From a virus: 64,000 nt of DNA. Shown here piece by piece: positions 47,416-57,456 of this stretch. Within the stretch, counting starts at the first letter, position 1; each line of letters starts with the position of its first letter. The notes under the pieces were generated by a model. It was not told the DNA's origin and made no database searches. It saw nothing but the letters and a program-made list of their open reading frames with translations. Location: the IMG/VR virus record IMGVR_UViG_3300045996_000464, positions 1 to 64,000 of that record; one strand, written 5' to 3'. Made by a program: the position numbers and the translations under genes.

Positions 47416-47948
47416 TGGCTTGCGGCCCAACGGGTGCGCGGCTGTCATTGACGCATATCTTGCAAGAGGATGTAGAGGGCTTAGCTGTGGTGTTCTATGA
47501 CAACTACAAGGATGCACGATACACGGGTATTACTACCGATTATCGTCATGAGCTACAGCTAGCTACTCGTTATGCTGATGACATGATGCAGAAGAGGGAT
47601 AAGCCAACCCTCTTTACCCACTCGTTGCTCGATTCTGTGGCCTATGCATCGTTGAAGCTTGAGCGCTACATGGAGCATGGGGCTGTCAGCGAATACACAC
47701 AAGATAAGGCCATCTTGACGTTCGGCGTGATTGGTGCTATGTTCAAAGACACCTTCAAGGCTGACGAGGTTCTCTTTTTGACCATGTATCGTGCAGAAGA
47801 AGGAGAAGCTTATGTCATTCAGGAGCGCGTGCGCATGATCCTTGAAGAGTTTAGCATTCCTTACACTGATTTCGATTTCTTCAAGGAAACCACAGAGCGT
47901 GTGGCAAACGATGTAAGGAAGCGAGTCGAGAAGATCATTAATGGATAG
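47415..47948 (+). CDS. Possible nucleotide kinase with degenerate P-loop
   Basis: 177-aa protein from ATG 47415 (TAATG overlap). The N-terminus M-A-C-G-P-T-G-A-R-L-S-L-T resembles a Walker A whose GK(S/T) is replaced. Remaining layout recalls P-loop NMP kinases (helical lid region then R-V-R-M-I-L-E-E-F). Probably not a classic active kinase. Confidence 0.4.
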   Translation: MACGPTGARLSLTHILQEDVEGLAVVFYDNYKDARYTGITTDYRHELQLATRYADDMMQKRDKPTLFTHSLLDSVAYASLKLERYMEHGAVSEYTQDKAILTFGVIGAMFKDTFKADEVLFLTMYRAEEGEAYVIQERVRMILEEFSIPYTDFDFFKETTERVANDVRKRVEKIING

Positions 47949-48735
47949 AGAAACACTACTGAGCAACCTTCGCAGCCGTAAGATTGACGATTCGACCTAC
48001 GACAGGATTGAGAAGAGCTATCCGGTAGCTAAGGATTGCCCCACTTGTGGTGGTCGAGGCACGTACATGCTCGACTTCCAAGCCTACGAGTGTGATTGTG
48101 AGGTACAGATAGCCTTGCAACGTCACTATTTCCGCGCCAACATTGGCCGCGAGTACCACGACATCTGCCTAAAAGACTTTGATGGCGACGATGCGGGCGT
48201 AGTTGTCCCTGCCGTGGAGGATTACCTTGCCAAGTTCGATGACAACTTCCACTACGGGCTGGGCCTGACCTTCAACGGCCCGTTTGGCACAGGTAAGACT
48301 TTCGCTATGACGTGCGTGCTGAAGGAGTTGATCAAGAACGCTCGTGAAACGTACTTCATCACCTTCGAAGAGCTAATCAACATCTGGGGCAAGTCCTGGC
48401 ACGACGACGATGCCAAGAGGCTGCTAGAACAGCGCCTGAAAACGGTCGAAGTCTTGGGTCTGGATGAGTTGCGCACTGATGCACGTAACGCTGGCGGTTT
48501 CCTACAGAATGGACTTGATTCTGTCATCCGACACCGCACGTCGAATCTACTGCCAACTCTGATCACGACGAACATGAGCAAAGAGTCTGAGGCACAGGAA
48601 TTCGGTAAGGTTTACTCGCTGTTGGCCGCTAAGAATACTCGCATCGAGACAAACGGGCATGATCGGCGTATGCAGGAAGTGCGCACCCGCAACTATGAGT
48701 TGAAGAAGCGAGGGGAGAGACGGCCAGTATGCTAG
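47941..48735 (+). CDS. DnaC-like helicase loader (AAA+)
   Basis: 264-aa ATPase. N-terminal zinc motif C-P-T-C-G-G-R-G...C-D-C-E; Walker A G-P-F-G-T-G-K-T near residue 116, Walker B V-L-G-L-D-E-L, sensor T-L-I-T-T-N-M-S. Directly before the DnaB-like gene, as expected for a loader of the replicative helicase. Confidence 0.85.
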   Translation: MDRETLLSNLRSRKIDDSTYDRIEKSYPVAKDCPTCGGRGTYMLDFQAYECDCEVQIALQRHYFRANIGREYHDICLKDFDGDDAGVVVPAVEDYLAKFDDNFHYGLGLTFNGPFGTGKTFAMTCVLKELIKNARETYFITFEELINIWGKSWHDDDAKRLLEQRLKTVEVLGLDELRTDARNAGGFLQNGLDSVIRHRTSNLLPTLITTNMSKESEAQEFGKVYSLLAAKNTRIETNGHDRRMQEVRTRNYELKKRGERRPVC

Positions 48736-49997
48736 ACAACACGTCAATAGCCAAAGTAACTGCGGCACTGGACTTTGAACAGGAGTTCATCAACCATTTG
48801 GCGAATCTTCCTTCCCTAGAGTACATCTTGCGCGAGGGCATTTCTCCTGATCTGCTTCTGTCGCCCCGAACCAAGTCTGTCTTCACTTTCGTCACACACC
48901 ATTTCAACGCCAGCGGCCGTCTACCGGGCGCGAAGACCCTTAAGCAGGAATTCCCCAAGCTTGAGTTTGAAGAGCCTGAGACGACCGTACAGTACGTTGT
49001 GGAGAAACTGCGTGACCGCTATCAGCGCAACGAGATTGGTGAGTTGATCGAGGCGATTGCCGAGGTAACGGTCAAAGACCCCAAAGAGGCGATGTCGAGG
49101 CTCCGTCAAGCTGCTTTTGAGATTGACAGGAACAGCACTAGTAACCGTCATCTCTGGTTACCGGGCGACCACAAGCTCTTCCTTCGCAATCTACAGCAAC
49201 AGGTGCTTGCGGGTGCTTTCAACGGCACTACCTGCGGCTACGCTGAGATTGACAAGTTCACCGGAGGCATCAAGGACGGCAACTTGGCCTACCTGCTTGC
49301 CCGAGAGAAGCGCATGAAGACCTTTAACGTCTGCATGGCGTTCATTGGGCAGGCTAGAGACGGCCGTAACCCCTACTTCGCCACATTAGAAAACACAGAG
49401 CAGGAAATCATGCTGCGTATCTCTTGTATTCTGTCGGGCTACTCGTGGGATTTGGCTCAAAGAGGTATTTTCACTGCCAAGGATTACAAGATGATCGACA
49501 AGGCATGGGAAGAGTTCAGTCAACACAAGTTTGCCATCGAGATGCCGCCAATGGACGAGCGCACGGTGCCCGCTCTTGTCTCAAAGGCCGACAAGGTGGG
49601 CGCAGAAGCCATCATCATCTCGCAGTTCAAGTACATCAAGGGCGTCAAGGACTTCTACCGCAGTGAGACAGAGGAAAAGGCAGAGGTTGCTATCGATCTA
49701 AAGCAGGCGGCTGTGCGCCCAGGTGCTGAGCGTCCCTTTTATGTCGAGGCACAGTTCAATCGTGGCGGCGATAGCATGGAAGAGCTTGAAGATTTCGATG
49801 GCAGCAAGGTAGGACTCACCGATATGATTGGTCAGGCTGCCGACACTCTTTACGGCATCTTTCAGAACAAGGATTTACGCGCGAATAACACACTTGAATT
49901 CGGTATTCTTACAGCGCGCAATCATGGTAAAGCATCGTGGTATATCCAGACCGAATTGGTCAATAAAACCGAGTTCAAAGTAGCTTCTAGGAGATAG
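48729..49997 (+). CDS. DnaB-like replicative helicase with altered Walker A
   Basis: 422-aa protein with DnaB N-terminal (~1-140) and RecA-like C-terminal layout (C-G-Y-A-E-I-D-K-F-T-G-G-I-K-D-G-N-L). The Walker A position reads A-R-E-K-R-M-K-T instead of G-x4-G-K-T: the last Lys-Thr stay but the glycines are lost. Overlaps the loader gene. Acts at the fork to unwind DNA, or is a regulatory homologue. Confidence 0.75.
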   Translation: MLDNTSIAKVTAALDFEQEFINHLANLPSLEYILREGISPDLLLSPRTKSVFTFVTHHFNASGRLPGAKTLKQEFPKLEFEEPETTVQYVVEKLRDRYQRNEIGELIEAIAEVTVKDPKEAMSRLRQAAFEIDRNSTSNRHLWLPGDHKLFLRNLQQQVLAGAFNGTTCGYAEIDKFTGGIKDGNLAYLLAREKRMKTFNVCMAFIGQARDGRNPYFATLENTEQEIMLRISCILSGYSWDLAQRGIFTAKDYKMIDKAWEEFSQHKFAIEMPPMDERTVPALVSKADKVGAEAIIISQFKYIKGVKDFYRSETEEKAEVAIDLKQAAVRPGAERPFYVEAQFNRGGDSMEELEDFDGSKVGLTDMIGQAADTLYGIFQNKDLRANNTLEFGILTARNHGKASWYIQTELVNKTEFKVASRR

Positions 49998-50000
49998 AAA

Positions 50001-50531
50001 ATGGCAACAAAGAATGACGCGACACATGGTGGTGAACCGCTGTTTAGTAAGCGGTCGCCAAGTCACACTCATACTATTAGCACTACTGGTGTAGTTTCTG
50101 GGGGTGCGTTTGCGAGTGGCGGTGGTGGTTACGCATGGGAAATAGGCACTTCTTCGGGTACGGGTGGCCCATGGACGATGCCTGCCCAGCCTAGCCCTTA
50201 TTTGCCTCCCCACTATACCTATCCTGGAACCACCTATCCTGGTACCACCTTTCCACAACCGATAGAAGGAACAGTAGGGATGATTGGTGGTGTGCCACAT
50301 AGGTACGAGGGTGGCATTTGGGTTCAGATTGAGCCGAGTGACGAGACAGTGGGCGCACCTGAGGTTCGCATCGTCCTTGACGCAACTGCTATGCTTAAGG
50401 CACTGCGTGCATACCGGGACTTCCTAGATGAGATTCGGGATGGACTGGATGCAGAGACAGTCAAGATCGTAGATGACATCCTATTCGGCCTTGGTGAGGC
50501 TATCGAGGCTTTGGAGAAGCGTTGGACTTAA
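50001..50531 (+). CDS. Unknown protein with Gly/Pro-rich N-terminus
   Basis: 176-aa protein: low-complexity Gly/Thr/Pro first half with a T-Y-P-G-T repeat, then a helical C-terminal ~65 residues. Between helicase and primase. Role unknown. Confidence 0.6.
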   Translation: MATKNDATHGGEPLFSKRSPSHTHTISTTGVVSGGAFASGGGGYAWEIGTSSGTGGPWTMPAQPSPYLPPHYTYPGTTYPGTTFPQPIEGTVGMIGGVPHRYEGGIWVQIEPSDETVGAPEVRIVLDATAMLKALRAYRDFLDEIRDGLDAETVKIVDDILFGLGEAIEALEKRWT

Positions 50532-51673
50532 GCAAGATCAGACGAGGCGTGGTCGAAGACTTCACAGACTACTCCTATCTAGCGGGCAAGATTGATACTG
50601 AAGCTCTTTTGGAAGAGCTAGGGATCGATGTCGGCTTCAAGCAGAGTCAGCACCAGTGGATGTGTCACTGCCCTGACTTTGAGGGCAACCACAAGCACGG
50701 CGATAGCTCGCCCTCGTTCGGCTTCAACGATGAGAAGCTTGCCTACAACTGTTTCGTTTGTGGCGGCGGCACCATCGTTGAGTTGGTCTGGTTGATGCGC
50801 CCTGAGATGGCACCTAGGTCATCTGGACAGGCCGATAAGGCTGAGGCGCACGATGCTGTCGTCACGTGGTTAGAGGGTTACGCTGACCTCAATTCTGAGA
50901 CTGCGTTGAGTGCTAGAATTCACTCGATGCTGCACCCAGAAGAGGAAGACGACACATTGCCCGAAATCCCTGAAGACAACCTCTTCCAGTACAGGATGAT
51001 TCACCCTTATCTCTATGAGCGTGGGCTGACTAAGGACATCATTGTTGACATGCAGGTTGGTTTCGATGAAGAGCATGCTGGAATCACGATTCCGCACTTC
51101 TTCATGGGCAAACTTGTCGGCCTACAGCGCCGCCACCTGGCAACGTACACAGATGGCCCAAAGAAGGATCAGTATTTCTGCCCGCGCTGTGAGCTAGATG
51201 GCAAGAAGGTGCCCAAGTACAAGAACACGTCAGGGTTCCCCAAGGCCAACACGCTCTACGGTTATGATCGAATGAAGAAGTACCTCAAGGAAGAAGGTGC
51301 TTCGTCTGTCATCGTTGTTGAATCGCCCATGACTGCGCTCAAGTTGATGAGCATGGGGTTCAATCGTGTCGTGGCTACGTTCGGCTCGTTCTCTAGAGAG
51401 CAGGGGATGCTTTTGCTTGCGGTTCCGACCGTCTATTTCTGGCCCGACAATGACGCTGCTGGCTATGAAAATGCACAGCGTGCAGTCGAGACGTTAGGCA
51501 AGATGACGACGCTTAGAATTGTTCCAGTAGTGCTGAACGAGAAGGGTGACGCGGCTGATCTTCAGACCGCCGATGAGGTTATCGCCTACCTCCAAGCTGC
51601 ATACCCAAGCACTCTATTTGCGGCTAAAACAAGCGGTAAAAGGTTGCCGACACTAGCACAAATCGGTCGCTAG
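50522..51673 (+). CDS. dnaG: DNA primase (DnaG type)
   Basis: 383-aa primase from TTG. CHC2-type zinc motif C-H-C-P...H...C-F-V-C near residues 43-82; TOPRIM motif V-V-E-S-P near 264 and W-P-D-N-D-A-A-G near 306. Makes RNA primers. Shorter than bacterial DnaG (~580) because the helicase-binding C-terminus is absent. Confidence 0.88.
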   Translation: MDLSKIRRGVVEDFTDYSYLAGKIDTEALLEELGIDVGFKQSQHQWMCHCPDFEGNHKHGDSSPSFGFNDEKLAYNCFVCGGGTIVELVWLMRPEMAPRSSGQADKAEAHDAVVTWLEGYADLNSETALSARIHSMLHPEEEDDTLPEIPEDNLFQYRMIHPYLYERGLTKDIIVDMQVGFDEEHAGITIPHFFMGKLVGLQRRHLATYTDGPKKDQYFCPRCELDGKKVPKYKNTSGFPKANTLYGYDRMKKYLKEEGASSVIVVESPMTALKLMSMGFNRVVATFGSFSREQGMLLLAVPTVYFWPDNDAAGYENAQRAVETLGKMTTLRIVPVVLNEKGDAADLQTADEVIAYLQAAYPSTLFAAKTSGKRLPTLAQIGR

Positions 51674-51701
51674 CGAACACTAATATACGAGGTAGAAAAC
51701 T

Positions 51702-51989
51702 ATGGCTATGAAGAAATTTGCAGACGGCGAAGGCAGGCTTGAAGTCCTTAAGGGACGAGAAGCAAACGTCCTTGCTGACTTCCAGCAGCGCCTTGGCGTC
51801 TATCAAGTCAGCGAGTTCTCTGACACTGATCGAGAGCAGTTGATGAAGGCTCTTGATGAAGCCCGAGCAGAGGATGAGGCAGAAGACAAGGAGCGCCGCG
51901 AGGCCCGAGAGGCTCGACAGCAGCGCAAGGAAGAGAAGGAAAAGGAAGAGCAGGGGGATGCACGTGAGTCTTCCACTGAACAAGGATAG
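51702..51989 (+). CDS. Small charged helical protein
   Basis: 95-aa protein; C-terminal half is a Glu/Arg/Lys-rich single helix. GAGGT upstream. Function unknown. Confidence 0.55.
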   Translation: MAMKKFADGEGRLEVLKGREANVLADFQQRLGVYQVSEFSDTDREQLMKALDEARAEDEAEDKERREAREARQQRKEEKEKEEQGDARESSTEQG

Positions 51990-52164
51990 TCTTTCAAGGA
52001 CTGTCCAGAATTTCACCCGTCAAGTTTTAGCCCTTGAAGCGCAATTGAAGTCAGAAAGATTGCTGCGACGAGAGGCAGAGCAAAAGATTGTCGAGTTACA
52101 AAAGCAACTCGATGATGCGTTAGACTATAACAAATCGCTGATGGAAATGGATGAGAGATTCTAG
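51958..52164 (+). CDS. Coiled-coil protein
   Basis: 68-aa protein, mostly coiled coil (A-L-E-A-Q-L-K-S-E-R-L-L-R-R-E-A-E). Starts inside the preceding gene. Function unknown. Confidence 0.5.
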   Translation: MHVSLPLNKDSLSRTVQNFTRQVLALEAQLKSERLLRREAEQKIVELQKQLDDALDYNKSLMEMDERF

Positions 52165-52183
52165 GCGAAAGTTATAGTTGCGC

Positions 52184-52212
52184 TAAGCACAATCACGTGC
52201 TACAATGTAAAC
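52184..52212 (+). promoter_or_regulatory. Promoter of the SSB-like gene
   Basis: TTGCGC, 17-base spacer, TACAAT. Leads into GAGGGAG and ATG 52237. Confidence 0.65.
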
Positions 52213-52236
52213 AACTCAATAACGAGGGAGATATAC

Positions 52237-53043
52237 ATGGCAAGACAGTTTGAGAAGGGCACCGATGTTATCAAGAAGGCAGCGGAGTCCAAGAAGTCGA
52301 AGGGTCGCTACACCCCTAACATTTACTGGAAGGATGGCGACATCAAGACCATCGCATGGCTAACCGCAGGCGATGAGATTCCGAAGGTAAGGCTGCACAA
52401 GATGGTGCCCGTACCGGACGACAAGATGAAGAGCGGCACCCGTTGGGAGACGCTACTCTGTAAGAAAGACCCGTCAATGATCGAGGATTTCGGCGGTGTC
52501 TGCGAGCTTTGTGATGAAGTCGGTCACGAGGCTACAGAGCAGTTCGTCGCGCTGGCAGTTGAGCTAGAGCCAGTCAAGGACGGGAAGAAGGTTACGGGGT
52601 TGAAGGTTCGCTACGTGACCAAGCCGAACAAGGATGGCGTTGACGTTGACTACCCGCAGTGGGGTATCGTCATTCAGTCCGCGTCCAACTTCTTCGCGTA
52701 CTACGGTGCATACCACGAGGCTAGTGGGGACATCCGTGAAGTGGCGTGGGAAATCCACCGTGAGGGTGGTTCACGTGACACCAAGTATCACCCGTTCATC
52801 GTCATGAATGGCCCGAACGCGGTGCCGCTTCCTGACATGAGCGATTTCGCTGATGATCTTCCCGCACTGGAAGCACTACTTGAAGAGATGGGTTCTGAAG
52901 AGGCTTACGCTCGTGTTGCGGGCGTCACTTCTGACGACATCCCAAGCTTCGATGACGAGCGAACAGATGATGGAACGCTTCCTTCGGGCGAGCGCGCCAC
53001 TGAGTTTGCTAAGGTCAGGGAAGAAGTAGTCGGTAGCTACTAA
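52237..53043 (+). CDS. Putative single-stranded DNA-binding protein
   Basis: 268-aa protein with an OB-like centre, a C-K-K-D...C-E-L-C zinc-like site near residues 75-95 and an acidic C-terminal third (D-D-I-P-S-F-D-D-E-R-T-D-D). Acidic tails of this kind are typical of SSBs such as T4 gp32. Position beside RNase H and polymerase supports it; not proven. Confidence 0.6.
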   Translation: MARQFEKGTDVIKKAAESKKSKGRYTPNIYWKDGDIKTIAWLTAGDEIPKVRLHKMVPVPDDKMKSGTRWETLLCKKDPSMIEDFGGVCELCDEVGHEATEQFVALAVELEPVKDGKKVTGLKVRYVTKPNKDGVDVDYPQWGIVIQSASNFFAYYGAYHEASGDIREVAWEIHREGGSRDTKYHPFIVMNGPNAVPLPDMSDFADDLPALEALLEEMGSEEAYARVAGVTSDDIPSFDDERTDDGTLPSGERATEFAKVREEVVGSY

Positions 53044-53051
53044 GCCTCTGT

Positions 53052-53657
53052 TTGGTGTCTATCACGATCATCACAGATGGTTCTGCTGATAACCGCGACG
53101 GGAGTGGTGGATGGTGTGCTATTGTACGCTATCCATCCTCCCTCGTGGAGTTGCAAGGATGGGCTGAAGGTACAACCTCCAACCGCATGGAGTTGACCGC
53201 TGCCCTTGAAGGGCTAAAATCGATTCAGGTGCCGTCAGACATCGTTTTGGTGTCAGACTCCACCTATCTGATCAAGGCGTTTCGGCAGAACTGGATCGAG
53301 CGGTGGATGTGGGAGGAAGAGTGCGGCAACAGAACCAAGCCGCGTACCAACATGGACTTGTGGCATCAGCTATACGGCCTCAACAAGTACCACAATGTCA
53401 GCTTCATCAAGATCAAGGGTCATTCTGGTGATTACTGGAATGAGCGGGCTGATAGGCTTGCAGATGAGGCGAGGCGAAGTAAGGTTTCAAACACGCATAT
53501 CAACAAAGAGTGGATTGAAAATATACGGTGCGAAAGTATGGCACCGAATGGATCGAGGCAATGCAAGTTGCATCAAGGTCACACGGGGCGTCACTACTGG
53601 ACAAACGGAAAGGCTAATGGTGTCGAAATTTACGGAACCAGTGCAGTTTCAGTCTGA
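53052..53657 (+). CDS. rnhA: RNase HI with extra C-terminal domain
   Basis: 201-aa enzyme: catalytic Asp in T-D-G-S, Glu in R-M-E-L-T-A-A-L, Asp in V-S-D-S-T-Y-L, and final Asp in N-E-R-A-D-R-L-A-D. Residues ~155-200 form an added C..C..H..H segment. Would remove RNA primers. Confidence 0.9.
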   Translation: MVSITIITDGSADNRDGSGGWCAIVRYPSSLVELQGWAEGTTSNRMELTAALEGLKSIQVPSDIVLVSDSTYLIKAFRQNWIERWMWEEECGNRTKPRTNMDLWHQLYGLNKYHNVSFIKIKGHSGDYWNERADRLADEARRSKVSNTHINKEWIENIRCESMAPNGSRQCKLHQGHTGRHYWTNGKANGVEIYGTSAVSV

Positions 53658-53838
53658 AGTAAAGTACGGTGATATTGAGAACGACATATACAGCTACGAA
53701 TTTGACTATGAGCGCGAAATTGTGAACATAAAATTCCGTAGGTATATCGATGCAGATCGTGCAGGATTTTGCGGCTATGTGGGAGACAATGTAATTTTGC
53801 CTATGGATTTGCTTCAAGAAGTAGCACGAAACATTTAA
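53617..53838 (+). CDS. Small protein, unknown
   Basis: 73-aa Tyr/Asp-rich protein from ATG 53617 with GGAAAGG upstream, overlapping the RNase H end. Function unknown. Confidence 0.55.
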   Translation: MVSKFTEPVQFQSEVKYGDIENDIYSYEFDYEREIVNIKFRRYIDADRAGFCGYVGDNVILPMDLLQEVARNI

Positions 53839-53874
53839 ATATAAGGCCGGGTAAGGTCTATAGGATGGAGAATT

Positions 53875-54072
53875 ATGCAGTTCAATAACGATGAAGAGCG
53901 CGTGAACGGCCACTTGATGGATTTTATGACTGAAGTCCAGGAGTGGGATTTACGAGCCAATCAGGACGAGCTAACGCGAGCTATTCACACCTTGCAGATG
54001 TTCGTTTTTCAGCATGCACTACAGCGCACGGGTGGTTTGAATGGAGGTTGGTATGGCGACCCCACTTCATAA
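53875..54072 (+). CDS. Small helical protein
   Basis: 65-aa protein (MQFNNDEERVNGHLMD...), GGAG upstream. Overlaps the polymerase start. Function unknown. Confidence 0.55.
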   Translation: MQFNNDEERVNGHLMDFMTEVQEWDLRANQDELTRAIHTLQMFVFQHALQRTGGLNGGWYGDPTS

Positions 54073-57000
54073 TCACACTCACGCTAGTCAGCTAGACGGA
54101 CTGGCGACCCCAGCCGAAATCGTTGAGCGCTCTAGGCAGATCAACGTTGAGGCGGCTGGATGCACAGACCACGATCTTGTCGCTGGTCATGTGGACTTCT
54201 ACAAGACTTTGACTGAGGCGGGCGTCAAGCCCCTCCTTGGCATTGAGACGTACCAGACCATCGGCCCCCGCCAAAGCAATTTCGGTGGCCAGTCCACCAG
54301 AACGGCCGAGGGAACCAAGGAGAAGATCGACAACTTCCACCTGATTCTCGTCGCCATGAACAACGAGGGGCTGCGTAACCTCTGGGCGATGAATTCAGAG
54401 GCACATGCGACCGGGTTCTACTACCATGGGCGCGTGGATTGGGAACTACTGGCCAAGTACAATGAGGGGATCATCGCCACGAGCGCCTGCGGTCTGGGGC
54501 TGCTCTCTCAGTCGCTTAGAAACAACCCGTTCATCCCTGATACTCAGACTCTGCTTGACAAGTACCTCTCCATCTTTGGTGACAGGTTCTATATCGAGCT
54601 AAGCACCTATTCAGAGGAATGGCAGCGCAATCTCAACTACCATCTCGCCAAGCTGGCGGGTGAAAGCGGCGTTCCGGTCATCTATGCGAACGATGCACAC
54701 TACGCATTCCCGGAGCAGTACGATCTACACGAGACAATTCTGTGCATGCAGTACAACGAGAAGAAGAGTGACCGAACAGAGCCGCATCACACACCCGACC
54801 TGTACATCATGAGCGAGAAGGAGGTAAATGAGGCATTCTACTACCTGCCGCAGCCTATCGTTGATGAGGCTATTGAGTCATCGGATGAAGTCGCGCGGCT
54901 GTGTGCCGTCAGTCTTCCTGAGTACAAGATGCATCTGCCTGTCTTCATTCCAGACAAGAAGTGGAAGACAGGGTTGGAGATGTTCTACGACCTTGCGGTG
55001 GCAGGTTATCAAGAGAAGATCATAGCTCGTGGGCTTGACTCAGAAGTCTACATGGATCGCTTCAAGAGCGAGATGGATGTCATGGTCAAAGCCAAGCTGT
55101 GTGACTACCTGCTCATCGTGCGTGACGCGATCATCTGGGCGCGCAACAAAGGCTATCTGGTTGGGCCTGGACGAGGATCAGTGGGCGGCTCGCTGCTTGC
55201 CTATCTAATCGGCATCCATGAGATTGACCCGATTCGCTACGGCCTCATCTTTGAGCGCTTCTACAACATCGGGCGCGAGTCGTCTATGCCTGATATCGAT
55301 GTCGATTTCCCGACCTGGGTCACTGACTTGGTGAAGAAGTACCTCTCCGACAAGTACGGCGAAGAGAATTGCGCCGATATCGGTACGGTCAGCACACTTC
55401 AACCGCGCGCCGCGATCCAGAAGCTAGGCAAGGCGCTTGATGAACCATTCAACGTGACGAAGGACATCTCTTCCTTTATTGAGAAGCAGATTAAGGCGGG
55501 CCAGCAGCCCACATGGGAGACAATCGATGCCGCGATGGCAAAAGAGTCGCGGATGCTGACATTAAAGGCGCATCACCCTAAGCTGTTCGAATACGCGCGC
55601 ACGATGCACAAGCGCACGTTCACTTATGGCGTTCATGCTTCGGGCTTCATCGTCTCGGACGTGCCGCTCCGTGAGAACTTCCCGCTGCGCTGGAACACAA
55701 AGGAAAAGAAGGTCGTAACCCAGTGGGATATGCGCATCGCAGAGAAACTGGGCTTCCTCAAGATCGATGTCCTTGGATTGAGGAATCTTGATACTCTCAT
55801 GGAGTACAACAACATCCTCAAGCAGCGCGGCAAGCCGACCGTAGACTTCCTGGACGTGATTCGCAAGGAAGAGGCTGGCGAGCTACCGGAAGAGATGTGG
55901 AGGCTCGTAGATGACGGCCTCACCGTGGGTGTTTTCCAGATCGAAGACGGCGTGATGGCCAAGTGGCTAGGCCGACACATGAAGTGCCGCAACCTAGAAG
56001 ATATCGCTCTGCTCACCGCGCTTAATCGTCCCGCCGTTCTCAAGGCGCAGGCGCACGAGAAGGTCGTAGATGGTCGAGATGGCAAGCCGCATGGCGCTAT
56101 GCATCCGTTGCTTGAGAAGGTGTGTGATGAGTCGTACAACCAGCTTGTCTACCAAGAGCAGTTCATCAACTTCTTTATTGAGCTAGGCTACGACCCCAAA
56201 GAAGCTGACAACATCCGCGCCATCGTCGGCAAGAAGAAGCGCAAAGAGATGGCTGAAGCTAAGCCTGAGTACCTGAAGCGCTTTATGGCGCACCCCATAA
56301 CGGCGCAGTACATTCAGCAGATATGGCAGGACAATGAAGGTGTTGGCCTCTATGATCCTTCGTTGGCAGAGCAGCACGCTAACGTTATTTGGGATGCACT
56401 AGAGGGTTTTGCAGACTACGCCTTCAACAAGGCCCACTCAGTCGAGTACGGCCTGATTTCGCTCTGGACGCTCTATGCTAAGTGGCTCAACCCGATGGAA
56501 TTTTACCTTGCATCGATCAGATCGCTTGTGGCTGAAGGTCAGAAGGGTGAAGTGCCTCGCTATGTGCGCGAGATGAAACGCAGAGAGATGGAAGTGTTGC
56601 CAGTAGACATGAACGAGTCGATGGCAGAGACAACCATTCAGGGCAATGCTATTCGCTACGGCTTCACAGACATCAAGGGCTTCGGTAAGGCCGCAGCTAA
56701 CTGGCTCGTAGAGAAGCGCCCATTTGAAAGCTTCGATGACATCATCATCAAGGCTGAGATGGACGAGAATAAGATCACTCTCCGAAACGGCACCCGCCGC
56801 ATGGCCATCAATCGTGGCCACGTTTCCAAGTTGGAGCAACTAACCACCCTTGAGGGTGAAGAACTGTTCGACGTAGAAGAAGAGCTATTGGGCTACTCTT
56901 TGTCTGATAATTCTGCTACAATACTAGAGGAATACGCAGAGCAAATTGAGGATACTTGCGTTCCCTACATCGCGCTTGAGAAGCCGGGGGCTTATTCGAT

Positions 57001-57241
57001 TGCAGGTATCATCTCAGAAATCAAGATGAGCAAAACTAAAACAGGCGACCCTTTTGCCTGGGTGACCCTAGAAGACCAGCATGGCCAGACCGTAGAAGCC
57101 ACCGTGTGGTCACAGGAGTTGACGCGCCTAGCCTTTGCGTGGCGCAGGCGACAGGCTATCATCGCCAAGATCAAGGTGACTGATCGTGGTAAGAATATTA
57201 CGCACGCGAAGGTACTGTATGCTAAGGGTGTTGAACTGTGA
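54053..57241 (+). CDS. dnaE: DNA polymerase III alpha subunit
   Basis: 1062-aa replicative polymerase. ATG 54053 has GGAGG 6 bases upstream; ATG 54041 is less likely. N-terminal PHP domain (H-N-H-T-H-A-S...C-T-D-H-D), polymerase core G-P-G-R-G-S-V-G-G near residue 371, catalytic D-I-D-V-D-F near 414, and a C-terminal OB domain (~960-1050). Slightly short of bacterial DnaE (~1160). Confidence 0.95.
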   Translation: MATPLHNHTHASQLDGLATPAEIVERSRQINVEAAGCTDHDLVAGHVDFYKTLTEAGVKPLLGIETYQTIGPRQSNFGGQSTRTAEGTKEKIDNFHLILVAMNNEGLRNLWAMNSEAHATGFYYHGRVDWELLAKYNEGIIATSACGLGLLSQSLRNNPFIPDTQTLLDKYLSIFGDRFYIELSTYSEEWQRNLNYHLAKLAGESGVPVIYANDAHYAFPEQYDLHETILCMQYNEKKSDRTEPHHTPDLYIMSEKEVNEAFYYLPQPIVDEAIESSDEVARLCAVSLPEYKMHLPVFIPDKKWKTGLEMFYDLAVAGYQEKIIARGLDSEVYMDRFKSEMDVMVKAKLCDYLLIVRDAIIWARNKGYLVGPGRGSVGGSLLAYLIGIHEIDPIRYGLIFERFYNIGRESSMPDIDVDFPTWVTDLVKKYLSDKYGEENCADIGTVSTLQPRAAIQKLGKALDEPFNVTKDISSFIEKQIKAGQQPTWETIDAAMAKESRMLTLKAHHPKLFEYARTMHKRTFTYGVHASGFIVSDVPLRENFPLRWNTKEKKVVTQWDMRIAEKLGFLKIDVLGLRNLDTLMEYNNILKQRGKPTVDFLDVIRKEEAGELPEEMWRLVDDGLTVGVFQIEDGVMAKWLGRHMKCRNLEDIALLTALNRPAVLKAQAHEKVVDGRDGKPHGAMHPLLEKVCDESYNQLVYQEQFINFFIELGYDPKEADNIRAIVGKKKRKEMAEAKPEYLKRFMAHPITAQYIQQIWQDNEGVGLYDPSLAEQHANVIWDALEGFADYAFNKAHSVEYGLISLWTLYAKWLNPMEFYLASIRSLVAEGQKGEVPRYVREMKRREMEVLPVDMNESMAETTIQGNAIRYGFTDIKGFGKAAANWLVEKRPFESFDDIIIKAEMDENKITLRNGTRRMAINRGHVSKLEQLTTLEGEELFDVEEELLGYSLSDNSATILEEYAEQIEDTCVPYIALEKPGAYSIAGIISEIKMSKTKTGDPFAWVTLEDQHGQTVEATVWSQELTRLAFAWRRRQAIIAKIKVTDRGKNITHAKVLYAKGVEL

Positions 57242-57453
57242 ATCCAGATGTGCGTGAGGCAATTATGGTTTACCTCGATACTGGCAAAGAGGATTTGATC
57301 GAACTAAAATACCCCTCTGAAGCTTACGAACTACAAGAAGCGCTAGAGTTAGTGCGTGATGGGAAAGGTCACACTATCCTCATCTACGGCAAGACAGGCG
57401 AACATCTTTACCCAGTTGAGCGCATCATCAAAATTGAAACCATCAAGGAATGA
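57238..57453 (+). CDS. Small protein, unknown
   Basis: 71-aa protein from GTG overlapping the polymerase stop. Two-helix plus strand layout, no motif. Possibly cotranslated accessory factor. Confidence 0.55.
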   Translation: MNPDVREAIMVYLDTGKEDLIELKYPSEAYELQEALELVRDGKGHTILIYGKTGEHLYPVERIIKIETIKE

Positions 57454-57456
57454 AGT

